Positions 37,434-49,437 of a stretch of 64,000 nucleotides of DNA are shown here, piece after piece (position 1 is the first letter of the stretch; every line of letters starts with the position of its first letter). A program made the translations under genes and the position numbers. The DNA is from an uncultured Clostridia bacterium (GTDB lineage: Bacteria > Bacillota > Clostridia > Oscillospirales > Acutalibacteraceae). The stretch covers positions 1 through 64,000 of the forward strand of contig CANQBK010000002.1 of NCBI GenBank assembly GCA_947589485.1. Reading direction: 5' to 3'. The notes under the pieces are model-generated. The model ran no database searches. It had not been told where the DNA came from and worked only from the letters and a program-made list of their open reading frames with translations.

Positions 37434-38396
37434 TTGGAAAAAAAATTTTCGGTAACATTATCAAAAATAATATCTGAGCTTGAACTTGATGTTGCATATA
37501 TGCCAAAGGATCCGAATGAAATATATGTTTACTCAAAGGATATAACCCGTCCGGGGTTGGAGCTTACCGGATTCCTCGACTTTTTTGACAATTCAAGGAT
37601 AATCCTTTTCGGAAATACGGAAAACAGTTATCTTAACAGATTTAGCTCGGAACAAAGATTTCACGTTCTGGATCGCATATTTTCATTGTTGCCTCCGGCA
37701 ATAATAATCGCGCGTAATATTATACCTTACGGAGAACTTATGTCTGCCGCCGAAAAGTATAAAATACCTGTTTTGCGTTCCGCCGAAGCTACGTCAGCAC
37801 TTTCGGCATCTCTTGTAACATTTACCAACACGGAGCTTGCACCGAGAGTAACGCGCCACGGTGTGCTTGTAGAGGTTTACGGCGAGGGTTTGTTTATTGT
37901 CGGTGACAGCGGTGTGGGTAAAAGCGAAACTGCCATTGAACTTATAAAAAGAGGTCATCGGCTTATAGCTGATGACGCCGTTGAAATAAGGCGCGTGTCA
38001 AACAAATCTCTTATAGGCTCTGCTCCCGAAAATATACGTCATTTTATTGAACTGAGGGGCATAGGTATTATAAACGCAAGACGTCTTTTCGGTATGGGAT
38101 CTGTAAAAATGAGCGAAAAAATAGATATGGTAATAAACCTTGAAATTTGGGACAACAAAAAGGTTTATGACCGAATGGGAATGAGCAATGAAATGACTGA
38201 AATTTTGGGTAATCAGGTTCCCATTCTTACAATTCCCGTAAAGCCCGGACGTAATCTTGCCGTTATAATTGAGGTTGCGGCAATTAACAATCGTCAGCGC
38301 AAAATGGGTTACAACGCCGCCCAGGAACTTTTCTCCCTTCTTGGTCTTGATTATCCGGAAGAGGAAAACACCGTTGTAAAAAACATTGAGTTTTAA
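37434..38396 (+). CDS. hprK: HPr kinase/phosphorylase (TTG start)
   Basis: GLFIVGDSGVGKSETAIELIKRGHRLIADDAVEI, ELRGIGIINARRLFG. Confidence 0.97.
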   Translation: MEKKFSVTLSKIISELELDVAYMPKDPNEIYVYSKDITRPGLELTGFLDFFDNSRIILFGNTENSYLNRFSSEQRFHVLDRIFSLLPPAIIIARNIIPYGELMSAAEKYKIPVLRSAEATSALSASLVTFTNTELAPRVTRHGVLVEVYGEGLFIVGDSGVGKSETAIELIKRGHRLIADDAVEIRRVSNKSLIGSAPENIRHFIELRGIGIINARRLFGMGSVKMSEKIDMVINLEIWDNKKVYDRMGMSNEMTEILGNQVPILTIPVKPGRNLAVIIEVAAINNRQRKMGYNAAQELFSLLGLDYPEEENTVVKNIEF

Positions 38397-38470
38397 ACAA
38401 AGAGGTAAATATGTTAATTTTTCAAACAGGTGAGTAATTCTTGCCTGAAATAAAAATAAAGAGGTTTTTT

Positions 38471-39373
38471 ATGATTAATCCGGAATTTATGGATCTTATC
38501 AAATCCGAAGAAACAAAAATATACTTAAATGAGCCGATGAGCCTTCATACCACGTTTCGCATAGGCGGAAATGCCGATTGTTTATGCGAGGTAAAAAGTG
38601 TGGAATCTCTTAGGAACATAATAACGCTTTGCAGGGAATACTGCGTTCCTTACTTTATTTTGGGACTTGGTTCAAACCTTCTTGTTTCCGATAACGGTAT
38701 AAGAGGTGTTGTTATCAAACTTGGCGGTAAATTTAACGAGATTAACTATATTGATAATGAACAGATTTGCTGCGGAGCCGGCGTTACGCTTGCCGGATTG
38801 TGTGTTGCCGCAAGGAATATGTCGCTCGGCGGTCTGGAGTTTGCATGGGGCATACCCGGTTCCGTCGGCGGTGCGGTATATATGAATGCGGGAGCTTATG
38901 ACGGTGAAATAAAAGATGTTGTCATATCTTCAACATATATGAATGAAAAAGGTGAAATTCATAGTTACAACAAATCCGAACACGACTTTTCGTACCGTCA
39001 CAGCGTCTATTCCGATATGAACAACATTATTCTTAACGTGACGTTTCAGCTAAAAAGAAAAAATCAAGATGAAATAACGGACCGTATGCAGGAACTTATG
39101 GACAGAAGAAGAACCAAGCAGCCTACAAACCACCCAAGTGCCGGCAGTGTGTTTAAACGTCCTAAGGGATATTATGCCGCTGCTCTTATTGAAGAATGTA
39201 ATTTGAAAGGGTGTACAGTGGGAGGAGCACAGGTCAGTGAAAAACATTCGGGTTTTATAGTCAATAACGGAGGCGCTACCGCACAAGATGTTAAAACATT
39301 GATCGAACATATTAAAAAAGAAGTTAAAGAGCAAAAGGGAGTTGAACTTTGCTGCGAGATAAAATATATATGA
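38471..39373 (+). CDS. murB: UDP-N-acetylmuramate dehydrogenase (start refined)
   Basis: LHTTFRIGGNADCL, LGLGSNLLVSDNGIRGVVI, GIPGSVGGAVYMNAGAYDGEI, SAGSVFKRP. Confidence 0.97.
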   Translation: MINPEFMDLIKSEETKIYLNEPMSLHTTFRIGGNADCLCEVKSVESLRNIITLCREYCVPYFILGLGSNLLVSDNGIRGVVIKLGGKFNEINYIDNEQICCGAGVTLAGLCVAARNMSLGGLEFAWGIPGSVGGAVYMNAGAYDGEIKDVVISSTYMNEKGEIHSYNKSEHDFSYRHSVYSDMNNIILNVTFQLKRKNQDEITDRMQELMDRRRTKQPTNHPSAGSVFKRPKGYYAAALIEECNLKGCTVGGAQVSEKHSGFIVNNGGATAQDVKTLIEHIKKEVKEQKGVELCCEIKYI

Positions 39374-39411
39374 AAAAATAGGTATTGTCAAAACGAATTA
39401 GGTGGGTGTAT

Positions 39412-40275
39412 ATGGAATTTATAATTATAACGGGTCTTTCGGGTGCGGGTAAATCCGTCGCAATGAGAAATATGGAAGACATAGGTTTTTATTGTGTGGA
39501 TAATATTCCGCCTATGCTTGTTTCAACATTTTATGATCTTTGCGAAAAATCCTCGGACGAACATATGAAAAAAATAGCCGTTGTTACCGATATTCGCGCA
39601 GGCGATATATTTGACAATCTTTTTGATTCGCTTGGCAAGCTGAAAGCCGCGAAAAAAAAATATAAAATTTTATTTCTTGACGCGCGGGATGAGGTCCTTT
39701 TGCATCGCTTTAAGGAAACGCGCCGAAAACATCCCCTTAATGACATAAGCAGCGGTTCAACCGAGGACGCAGTGCGGCTTGAGCGTGAACTCCTTATGCC
39801 TATAAAGGCACGCGCCGACTATGTTATTGACACTTCACTTTTGTCGCAAACCCAACTGAAAGAACGTATAACCTCGCTTTTTTTGGGTAATGCGGCATTG
39901 GGACTTACGGTAAATTGCCTTTCGTTTGGATTTAAATACGGCTTGCCCTCAGAGGCGGATCTTGTTTTTGACGTTCGTTGTTTACCTAATCCTTTTTACA
40001 TTCCGGAACTTAAACATCATACGGGATTGGATTCGTGTGTTTATGATTATGTAATGAAATTTGAGCAATCAAAGGGATTTGCGGAAAGGATGATTTCACT
40101 TATTGATTTCTCAATTCCGCTGTATCTTACCGAGGGAAAAAGTCAGCTTGTAATTGCGGTCGGATGTACCGGAGGCAAACATCGTTCCGTTACGCTTACA
40201 AGAGTTCTTTATGACCATATACTTGAAACAGGTCAAAGAGTAATAGTACATCATAGAGATATAGGTAAAAATTGA
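39412..40275 (+). CDS. rapZ: RNase adapter RapZ/YvcJ (start refined)
   Basis: IITGLSGAGKSVAMRNMEDIGFYCVDNIPP, FKYGLPSEADLVFDVRCLPNPFY, GCTGGKHRSVT. Confidence 0.97.
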   Translation: MEFIIITGLSGAGKSVAMRNMEDIGFYCVDNIPPMLVSTFYDLCEKSSDEHMKKIAVVTDIRAGDIFDNLFDSLGKLKAAKKKYKILFLDARDEVLLHRFKETRRKHPLNDISSGSTEDAVRLERELLMPIKARADYVIDTSLLSQTQLKERITSLFLGNAALGLTVNCLSFGFKYGLPSEADLVFDVRCLPNPFYIPELKHHTGLDSCVYDYVMKFEQSKGFAERMISLIDFSIPLYLTEGKSQLVIAVGCTGGKHRSVTLTRVLYDHILETGQRVIVHHRDIGKN

Positions 40276-40287
40276 CGGTGATAAAGT

Positions 40288-41214
40288 ATGTCATTTTCAA
40301 AACAAACAAAGTCTGAGCTTTGTCTGGCAGATGTAAATAACAGTGAACAAAAAACCGCGCTTATTTACGGTATGATACTTTTTTCAAAGGTTTTCAGCCA
40401 TTCGGCTCTTAATTTTACAACCGAATGTCAACCGGTGGCATCGCTGTATTCGGAACTGCTCTCATCGACAGTGGGAGTAATTGTGGAGCTTAAATCAAAC
40501 ATATCGCGCAAAGGCGTTAAAAACAATATTTTTAACATTTCCGTTCCCGATAAAAATGATTGCAAAAGGATATACGATTTTTTCGGACATACCCCAAAAC
40601 AGCCGAGTCTCCGCATAAACCGTGCAAATATTGATGGTGACGAATGTATTCCTTTGTTTTTGAGGGGAGCTTTTCTTTCGTGCGGAAATGTTACCGATCC
40701 CGAAAAAGACTATCATCTTGAATTTGTTGTACCCCGTATGAATCTTGCGGCAGATCTTGAACGTATTATTTCCGAAATTGAAGAAATAAATGCCGAACCA
40801 AATGTTATTAAACGAAAAGGCAGTTATGTCGTATATATAAAGGGCAGTGACAGTATTGCCGATATGATTACATATATGGGTGCTCCGATGTCATCTTTGG
40901 ATATTGTTCAAAATAAAATTTTTAAATCGGTGCGTAACCGTGTTAACAGGAAAATAAACTCCGAAACCGCAAATATCAATAAAACTGCCGAGGCTTCTGC
41001 AAAGCAGCTTTATGCAATAAATATTATATTAAAAAAACGGGGTTTGGAATTTCTTGACGATGACCTTAAAGAGCTTGCTCAGATACGTATTGAACATCCG
41101 GAATTTAATTTAAGAGAACTGGGAGCGTCGCTTTCAACACCAATAAGCCGATCAGGAGTAAACCACAGACTTCAACGGATTATTGATATTGCAAAGGAGC
41201 TTGACGGCAAATGA
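40288..41214 (+). CDS. whiA: DNA-binding protein WhiA
   Basis: SFSKQTKSELC, FLRGAFLSCGNVTDPEKDYHLEF, LGASLSTPISRSGVNHRLQRI. Confidence 0.97.
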   Translation: MSFSKQTKSELCLADVNNSEQKTALIYGMILFSKVFSHSALNFTTECQPVASLYSELLSSTVGVIVELKSNISRKGVKNNIFNISVPDKNDCKRIYDFFGHTPKQPSLRINRANIDGDECIPLFLRGAFLSCGNVTDPEKDYHLEFVVPRMNLAADLERIISEIEEINAEPNVIKRKGSYVVYIKGSDSIADMITYMGAPMSSLDIVQNKIFKSVRNRVNRKINSETANINKTAEASAKQLYAINIILKKRGLEFLDDDLKELAQIRIEHPEFNLRELGASLSTPISRSGVNHRLQRIIDIAKELDGK

Positions 41215-41780
41215 ACAGCATATTAAAATTTGTATTTGTTTTTCTGAACGATGGTTTGCCGTGGGTTCTTATAGTTGCTCCTGTTTATATTTTTTTCAGG
41301 ATACTTTACATATATGTTACATCAAAAGGAAAACTGTTTATTAAATATAACATTGTACGTGAATCAATATTGTTTATGTTTGTTATATTTACAACAATGC
41401 TTTTTGTACAAACTTGGGCGGTGGATACAAACGGAAAAAGCGATATAAATATTATACCGTTTTATATGGTATATACTCAAATATCGGAAATGAATAATTC
41501 ACAAAGTTCATATTCATTGTTTTTATTGAACATAATCGGCAATATAGCAGTTTTCGTTCCGATTGGCATTTTTTCGGCATATTTGTTTAAAGGCAGTATT
41601 TCCCGTACCATCGGTTTGGGATTTTATATATCCTTTATTATTGAGGTAGGGCAGATTCCACTTAACCGAACAAGTGATGTGGACGATCTTATTCTCAATA
41701 CAACGGGAGCGGCTTTTGGTTTTGCCGTATATAAAACGGGAAATTTTGTTAAAAGAAAACTAAAGTTATCAGATGTATAA
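41211..41780 (+). CDS. VanZ family protein
   Basis: NIIGNIAVFVPIGIF, EVGQIPLNRTSDVDDLILNTTGAAFGF. Confidence 0.9.
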   Translation: MNSILKFVFVFLNDGLPWVLIVAPVYIFFRILYIYVTSKGKLFIKYNIVRESILFMFVIFTTMLFVQTWAVDTNGKSDINIIPFYMVYTQISEMNNSQSSYSLFLLNIIGNIAVFVPIGIFSAYLFKGSISRTIGLGFYISFIIEVGQIPLNRTSDVDDLILNTTGAAFGFAVYKTGNFVKRKLKLSDV

Positions 41781-41796
41781 ACCGGTATATACGGCA

Positions 41797-41836
41797 AAGG
41801 CGAACCATACCTTTTATTTGGTATGATTCGCCTTTT
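41797..41836. terminator. Bidirectional intrinsic terminator between convergent genes
   Basis: AAAGGCGAAcCATACC-ttttattt-GGTATGaTTCGCCTTTTA. Confidence 0.8.
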
Positions 41837-41840
41837 ATGT

Positions 41841-42689
41841 TTATTGTGAAAGTGCAGGAGAATTACAGTTTGCGGTAATATAATGAATAAGGTCATCTTT
41901 TAAAAAGTCAAAGCTTTCATTTCCGCATTTGACCGGTTGCAATTTTGCAAGATTGACCTTATCGCACAATGTATATAAAGCGGAAAGAAAATACAGTTCG
42001 TCCGTACAATCCGGTTTAATTTCAATATATTTTACGGGAAACTCCGGATAATATTTAGTTATAACAATTCCTTTTGTTGAAACAAGAGGTTTATATGAAG
42101 TAAAAATCAAGGAATCCTGATTGGTAGGCAGACGGACTTTGATTTTCGAGGGACATATTAGTATATTGCATGGAGAAAGTCGTTCAAGCGAATTACTTAC
42201 GATAGGTGAAGCACCGATTGTATTCATAAGTCTTTCTGATTCATTTTCGTAAAATCGTGGCATATTACTTACCACAGTAATATTTGATGTATATTTAAGA
42301 AGTTTTTCAACAAATAAAGGATATTCAGCTTCCGGGTCATAGAATGATATTTTAATATCGTTAGAATTATCGCAGCATTTTTTTAAAATATCGCACACAA
42401 AATTTTCCATCATTATGATGTTAAATTCGTTTCTGTCAAATCTTTTAAAGGGGGTAGCTTTTAGAGATATATCATCGCTGCAAAGGATTGTTTTTGATTC
42501 TCCGATTGTATGGTCGTATATTTTATTGAATTTTATACCGCCGCGGTATTGCTTATAGCATATATTCAGTATGGAAATATCGCCGTTTGAAACTATTTTT
42601 TTTGTAATTTTGTAAGGACGGAAAAAAGATTTTACCTTTTGTTTTAAGTCCTTGCTGTATATTTTTTGCACATCTAAAACCACAAGCAT
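41841..42689 (-). CDS. Uncharacterised 282-aa protein
   Basis: Long ORF, good coding character; no family recognised. Confidence 0.7.
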   Translation of the reverse strand: MLVVLDVQKIYSKDLKQKVKSFFRPYKITKKIVSNGDISILNICYKQYRGGIKFNKIYDHTIGESKTILCSDDISLKATPFKRFDRNEFNIIMMENFVCDILKKCCDNSNDIKISFYDPEAEYPLFVEKLLKYTSNITVVSNMPRFYENESERLMNTIGASPIVSNSLERLSPCNILICPSKIKVRLPTNQDSLIFTSYKPLVSTKGIVITKYYPEFPVKYIEIKPDCTDELYFLSALYTLCDKVNLAKLQPVKCGNESFDFLKDDLIHYITANCNSPALSQ

Positions 42690-42765
42690 TAAATCACCGT
42701 TCTTTCCGTTTGATTTTATATATTATATGTTTCGATATTAAAAAAAATTACAAAAATCAAAAGTT

Positions 42766-43126
42766 TCGGCGCGGCGCAGTGCCTGCGCTCTCAATTCGCG
42801 GCGCCGAGCCGGCGCGGGCAATTCGCGTTATCGCTCACTCCGTTCGCTCGTACTGCAAACGATAAGTACGTTCGCGCGGCGTTAGTGATTGTTACCATAG
42901 TTAAAAGTTTCGCTCAAGCCTTTTCAAAGGCTTGCGAATTCCAAAGGCGGAGCCTTTGGCGGGTTTTTAAGGGCGGAGCCCTTAACGCGCAGTGCCTGCG
43001 CCCTCGATTCGCGTTGTCGTTCGCTCCGCTCGCTCGTACTGCAAACGATAAGTACGTTCGCGCGCAATAAGTTTATTTATCCATAATTAAAAGTTTCGCT
43101 CAAGCCTTTGAAAAGGCTTGCTGATT
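42766..43126 (+). repeat. Dispersed GC-rich mosaic hairpin repeats, cluster 3
   Basis: Same modules as clusters 1 and 2, including CCAAAGGCggaGCCTTTGG and AAGGGCggaGCCCTT. Confidence 0.9.
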
Positions 43127-43202
43127 TATTAATATATTTACGAAACCTATTGACAAAGCAAATACTTCGTGATATGATATATAGCATAAAAGGAGGCATA
43201 GT

Positions 43203-43523
43203 ATGGACATTCAATTGAAAAGAGGCCTCTTAGATGTCTGCGTTTTAGCAGCGATCAAAAGCGAAGATTCATACGGGTATAAAATCATAAAAGATATGAA
43301 ACCGTATATTGAACTTTCCGAATCGACCCTATATACCATTCTGAAACGCTTGGAAACAGCTAATATGCTGACCGTTCGCACCGCAGAACATAGCGGCAGA
43401 CTTCGGAAGTATTACCATATTACCGATGAGGGGCTTAAACGAATTGAAGATTTCAAGGTTGAGTGGAAAGAAATCTTATCTATATATAGATTTATAACTA
43501 AGGAAGATGATGGCAATGAGTAA
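43203..43523 (+). CDS. PadR family transcriptional regulator
   Basis: LKRGLLDVCVLAAIKSEDSYGYKIIKDM, LSESTLYTILKRLE. Confidence 0.94.
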   Translation: MDIQLKRGLLDVCVLAAIKSEDSYGYKIIKDMKPYIELSESTLYTILKRLETANMLTVRTAEHSGRLRKYYHITDEGLKRIEDFKVEWKEILSIYRFITKEDDGNE

Positions 43524-44115
43524 ACAAGAATTTCTTACGCAGTTGCGTAAAGGTTTGTCTGGATTGCCGCAGGGTGATATTGAGGAACGTTTAGCGTTTT
43601 ACAGCGAAATGATTGACGACCAAATGGAAGAAGGTCTATCTGAGGAAGAAGCAGTTTCAGCAGTAGGCGCGGTTGATGAAATCGTTAAACAGGCAGTAGC
43701 GGAAACGCCCCTTGCAAAAATCGCAAAGGAAAGAATTAAATCTAAAAGACGGATAAGTGCAGGCGAAATTGTGCTTTTGGTTCTCGGATCTCCGATATGG
43801 CTTTCCTTAGTGATTGCCGCATTCGCTGTAATACTCTCGCTTTATATTTCTCTATGGGCTGTAATTGTTTCCTTGTGGGCAGTTTTTGTATCACTTGCCG
43901 CCGGTTTTATTGGCGGGGTACTGTCATGTATCATTTTTGCCATAGGCGGCAACGTTGCTTCCGGTATTGCCATGCTCGCCGCAGGAATTGTTTGCGCCGG
44001 TCTTTCTATCCTTATGTTCTATGGATGCAAGGTAGTGACAAAGGGTATATTACTACTCACAAAGAAAATGGCAATATGGATTAAGAATTGCTTTATTAAA
44101 AAGGAGAAAGCGTAA
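43507..44115 (+). CDS. DUF1700 family membrane protein
   Basis: MSKQEFLTQLRKGLSGLPQGDIEERLAFYSEMIDDQMEEGLSEEEAV. Confidence 0.92.
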   Translation: MMAMSKQEFLTQLRKGLSGLPQGDIEERLAFYSEMIDDQMEEGLSEEEAVSAVGAVDEIVKQAVAETPLAKIAKERIKSKRRISAGEIVLLVLGSPIWLSLVIAAFAVILSLYISLWAVIVSLWAVFVSLAAGFIGGVLSCIIFAIGGNVASGIAMLAAGIVCAGLSILMFYGCKVVTKGILLLTKKMAIWIKNCFIKKEKA

Positions 44116-45074
44116 TGAGAAAAACAACAAAAGTATGGCTTATTACAGCGGCTTCTCTCGTGTTGATCGGATGCATACTCTTTGTAGTCGTGATGTCAAT
44201 GCTCGAATGGGATTTTACCAAGCTGTCAACGACTAAATACGAAACAAACACTTACGAAGTCAGCGAAGCATTTGACAGTATATCTATCAATACCGACACC
44301 GCAGATATTGTTTTTGCACTTTCTGATGATGGCAAGTGCAAAGTGGAGTGTTATGAAGGTGAAAACACAAATCATTCCGTCGCCGTCAAAAATAATATGC
44401 TTGTTATCGACACAAATCCAAAATCTTGGTACTACTATATCGGACTCAGCTTTGATTCTTCAAAGATAACGGTTTATCTGCCAAGTACGCAATACACTTC
44501 ACTTCAAATTGACGAAAGTACCGGAGATGTAAAAATACCTAATGAGTTTATGTTCAAAAATGCTGATATTTCTTTAAGCACAGGGAACGTTCATTTTTGC
44601 GGCTCTGCTTCCGAGATACTCAAAATAAAAACGAGTACAGGAGCTATTAGTGTAGAGAATATCTCCGTTGGCTCACTTGACCTTAAAGTTACCACAGGTA
44701 CGGTGACGGTTTCGGACGTGAATTGCGAGGGTGATGTTACAGTCGGTGTATCAACGGGCAAAACATATCTGTCCGATACCCGTTGCAAAAACGTTATCTC
44801 AAGCGGAAGCACGGGTGATATTTCCATAGATAATGTTATAGCCGAAGAAAAGTTTTCTATCAAGAGAAGTACGGGTAAGGTGAACTTCATCGGCTCAGAT
44901 GCCTCTGAAATTTTTGTTGAAACCAATACGGGTGATGTTATAGGTAGTTTGCTTACCGATAAGGTGTTTATTATACAAACCGATACGGGTAATGTAAATG
45001 TACCTAAAACTGTGGACGGCGGCAGATGTGAGATTATTACGGATACGGGCAATATTAAAATAAAAATCGACTAA
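44115..45074 (+). CDS. DUF4097 family beta-strand repeat protein
   Basis: Repeated STGDVKI/STGNVHF/STGAISV/TDTGNVNV strands after an N-terminal TM. Confidence 0.92.
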   Translation: MRKTTKVWLITAASLVLIGCILFVVVMSMLEWDFTKLSTTKYETNTYEVSEAFDSISINTDTADIVFALSDDGKCKVECYEGENTNHSVAVKNNMLVIDTNPKSWYYYIGLSFDSSKITVYLPSTQYTSLQIDESTGDVKIPNEFMFKNADISLSTGNVHFCGSASEILKIKTSTGAISVENISVGSLDLKVTTGTVTVSDVNCEGDVTVGVSTGKTYLSDTRCKNVISSGSTGDISIDNVIAEEKFSIKRSTGKVNFIGSDASEIFVETNTGDVIGSLLTDKVFIIQTDTGNVNVPKTVDGGRCEIITDTGNIKIKID

Positions 45075-45084
45075 AGGTTAAATT

Positions 45085-45124
45085 AAACACCCTGCAAGAC
45101 TTCAAAATCTTGCAGGGTGTTTCT
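45085..45124 (+). terminator. Intrinsic terminator after the PadR/DUF1700/DUF4097 operon
   Basis: AAACACCCTGCAAGA-cttcaaaa-TCTTGCAGGGTGTTT. Confidence 0.9.
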
Positions 45125-45191
45125 CTGTCTAAAATGTATGTAATCCTGTAAGGCAGGAAGACTGCCCTGCGGTGTTTTCGTTACACAAAAA

Positions 45192-45224
45192 TTACGGGGA
45201 ACCCACGAAAAAGGTTCCCCGTAA
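45192..45224 (-). terminator. Intrinsic terminator for the minus-strand lipoprotein gene
   Basis: TTACGGGGAACC...GGTTCCCCGTAA with a U-run on the minus strand. Confidence 0.75.
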
Positions 45225-45253
45225 AAATTTAACGAAAAAGAAGCCGTCAGTAA

Positions 45254-45697
45254 TTACCCGTGCATATCGCTTACGGTATCCGATACGGTTCTGTCTGTTT
45301 CGCTTACTGTACCGGATACAATATCCGCCGCATTGCTTACGGTATTTGAAACAACGTCTCCCACATCACTTACAGTGTTAGAAACAACATCGCCAACATC
45401 ACTTACGGTGTCCGAAATCAGATTACCGCCATTATTGTTGTTATTGTTGTCGTTATTGTTATTATTGTTTTTGTTGTTTTTGTTACCGTTTTCGTAAACA
45501 CGGTCATCGGAATCTCCTATAATTCCGTTGCCGTCGGTAACCTCGCCGTTGTTCGGCATACGTGTAATATTTTCATCTGTTTTTGAATTTACCGTTGTAT
45601 CCGAATTTTCGGCGGCATCGTTCGTATTTGTTTTACAGGCAGCCATACATCCGCATATAAGTGTGATAAGACAGGCTGCCGCTATAAATCTTTTCAT
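45254..45697 (-). CDS. Putative lipoprotein with a poly-Asn tract and VSDVGDVVSNT tandem repeats
   Basis: Lipobox-like LITLICGC; NKNNKNNNNNNDNNNNNNGG; SDVGDVVSNTVSDVGDVVSNTVS. Confidence 0.75.
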   Translation of the reverse strand: MKRFIAAACLITLICGCMAACKTNTNDAAENSDTTVNSKTDENITRMPNNGEVTDGNGIIGDSDDRVYENGNKNNKNNNNNNDNNNNNNGGNLISDTVSDVGDVVSNTVSDVGDVVSNTVSNAADIVSGTVSETDRTVSDTVSDMHG

Positions 45698-45822
45698 AAA
45701 TATGCGCTCCTTAAATTTTAGATTATATATCTATTGTTTTCATAATGTTTACTATTATACATAATAAATACGGTAAATTATATAAATAATAAAATCAACA
45801 AATATATAATTTTTATATAATT

Positions 45823-47097
45823 TTATTGTCTTGCTTTGCGGTTCAAAAACTTAGCTTTATATTTTGAGTATACTATCGTTTGATCTTTGTAAAGTCCGTA
45901 ATATCCGGACATAAAATAACTTACGGCAACAGCAATCATAAAGAAATGTATACCTCCGGCGCCAAACAGTTCAAAACTAATCAATAAAGATGTTATGGGA
46001 CAGTTGGTAACACCGCAAAATACGGCAATAAGCCCGACAGCGGCACAAACGGAAGGAGAAAATCCAATCAGACTTCCAAATGTACACCCAAATGTGGCAC
46101 CTATAAAAAATGAAGGTACAATTTCTCCTCCTCTGTATCCCGCCTCAATTGTAATAACGGTAAATATCATTTTTAATATAAAGGCATACGGAACCGCTTT
46201 GCCGTTTATGGCGTTTTCAATTACCGATATACCTGCTCCGTTATAATCGTTAGTGTTTAACAAAATAGATAATACAACAATAACACAGCCTGCCAAAAAA
46301 ATTCTTATGTACGGATTTTTTAAATACTTCCTTAAAAGGTCACCGACAGAATGAAGCATTACAATAAATATAATACTGAGAACAGCGCACAGAGCGGAAA
46401 GAATAATTGTTTCAAGTGCGTTTGTGACAGTTAGAGCCGGAAATTCTATTTTGCTGAAGTCATCGGCTCTTACTCCAAAATTCATCGCAAAGTATGAAGC
46501 AATAAGAGCCGAAAACACACACGGAACAAGTGCGGCATAATACATAACACCGATACTTACAACTTCCATTGAAAATATGGCAGCCGCCATAGGAGTACCG
46601 AAAACAGCCGAAAATGCCGCGCTCATACCGCACAGAACCACGACTCTTTTGTCTGCGTCATCAAACTTGAAAAGTCGCCCAAGCTGATTTCCTATGCTTC
46701 CGCCAAGCTGTAATGCGGCTCCCTCGCGTCCCGCTGAGCCTCCGAACAAATGCGTCAACACAGTGGTAATAAATATCAGAGGCGCCATTTTAAACGGAAT
46801 TTCACTTTGGGCGTGTATGGTCGACAATACAAGGTTTGTACCTTTATCGTTTTTGTAGTTAAAAATGCTATATAAAAAAACAGTGACAATACCTGCAAGC
46901 GGAAGAAAGTACAATATATATTTATTGTCGTTCCTGAAATCTGTTACCGTGTTCATCATAAACGCAAACAGTGTACTGAATGAGCCTACCGTAATTCCGG
47001 TAATAACGGAAACTAATGACCATTTTATGAATTTGGATATATGGAACCACGATTTTTTTGAATATGCCTTTACGGCTTTCAATATCTTTTTTGACAT
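45823..47097 (-). CDS. ClC-type anion channel/antiporter, possibly of the fluoride-exporting CLC-F clade
   Basis: THLFGGSAGREGAALQLGGSIGNQLGRLF, AFSAVFGTPMAAAIFSMEV; no canonical GSGIP. Confidence 0.85.
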   Translation of the reverse strand: MSKKILKAVKAYSKKSWFHISKFIKWSLVSVITGITVGSFSTLFAFMMNTVTDFRNDNKYILYFLPLAGIVTVFLYSIFNYKNDKGTNLVLSTIHAQSEIPFKMAPLIFITTVLTHLFGGSAGREGAALQLGGSIGNQLGRLFKFDDADKRVVVLCGMSAAFSAVFGTPMAAAIFSMEVVSIGVMYYAALVPCVFSALIASYFAMNFGVRADDFSKIEFPALTVTNALETIILSALCAVLSIIFIVMLHSVGDLLRKYLKNPYIRIFLAGCVIVVLSILLNTNDYNGAGISVIENAINGKAVPYAFILKMIFTVITIEAGYRGGEIVPSFFIGATFGCTFGSLIGFSPSVCAAVGLIAVFCGVTNCPITSLLISFELFGAGGIHFFMIAVAVSYFMSGYYGLYKDQTIVYSKYKAKFLNRKARQ

Positions 47098-47113
47098 CTT
47101 TTTATAACCGCCC

Positions 47114-49332
<2,219 letters not shown>

Positions 49333-49437
49333 ATATATGTCAGCCGTTATTAATTGCGTCGCAATATAAGATGATTGTCATTATGCGTATGTTATGATAT
49401 AATATTTGCGATTTGCAAAAACGGCAGGTGTTAAATA

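Noticed and set aside
42885-43070. ORF of 61 aa
   Set aside because: Translation of repeat cluster 3.
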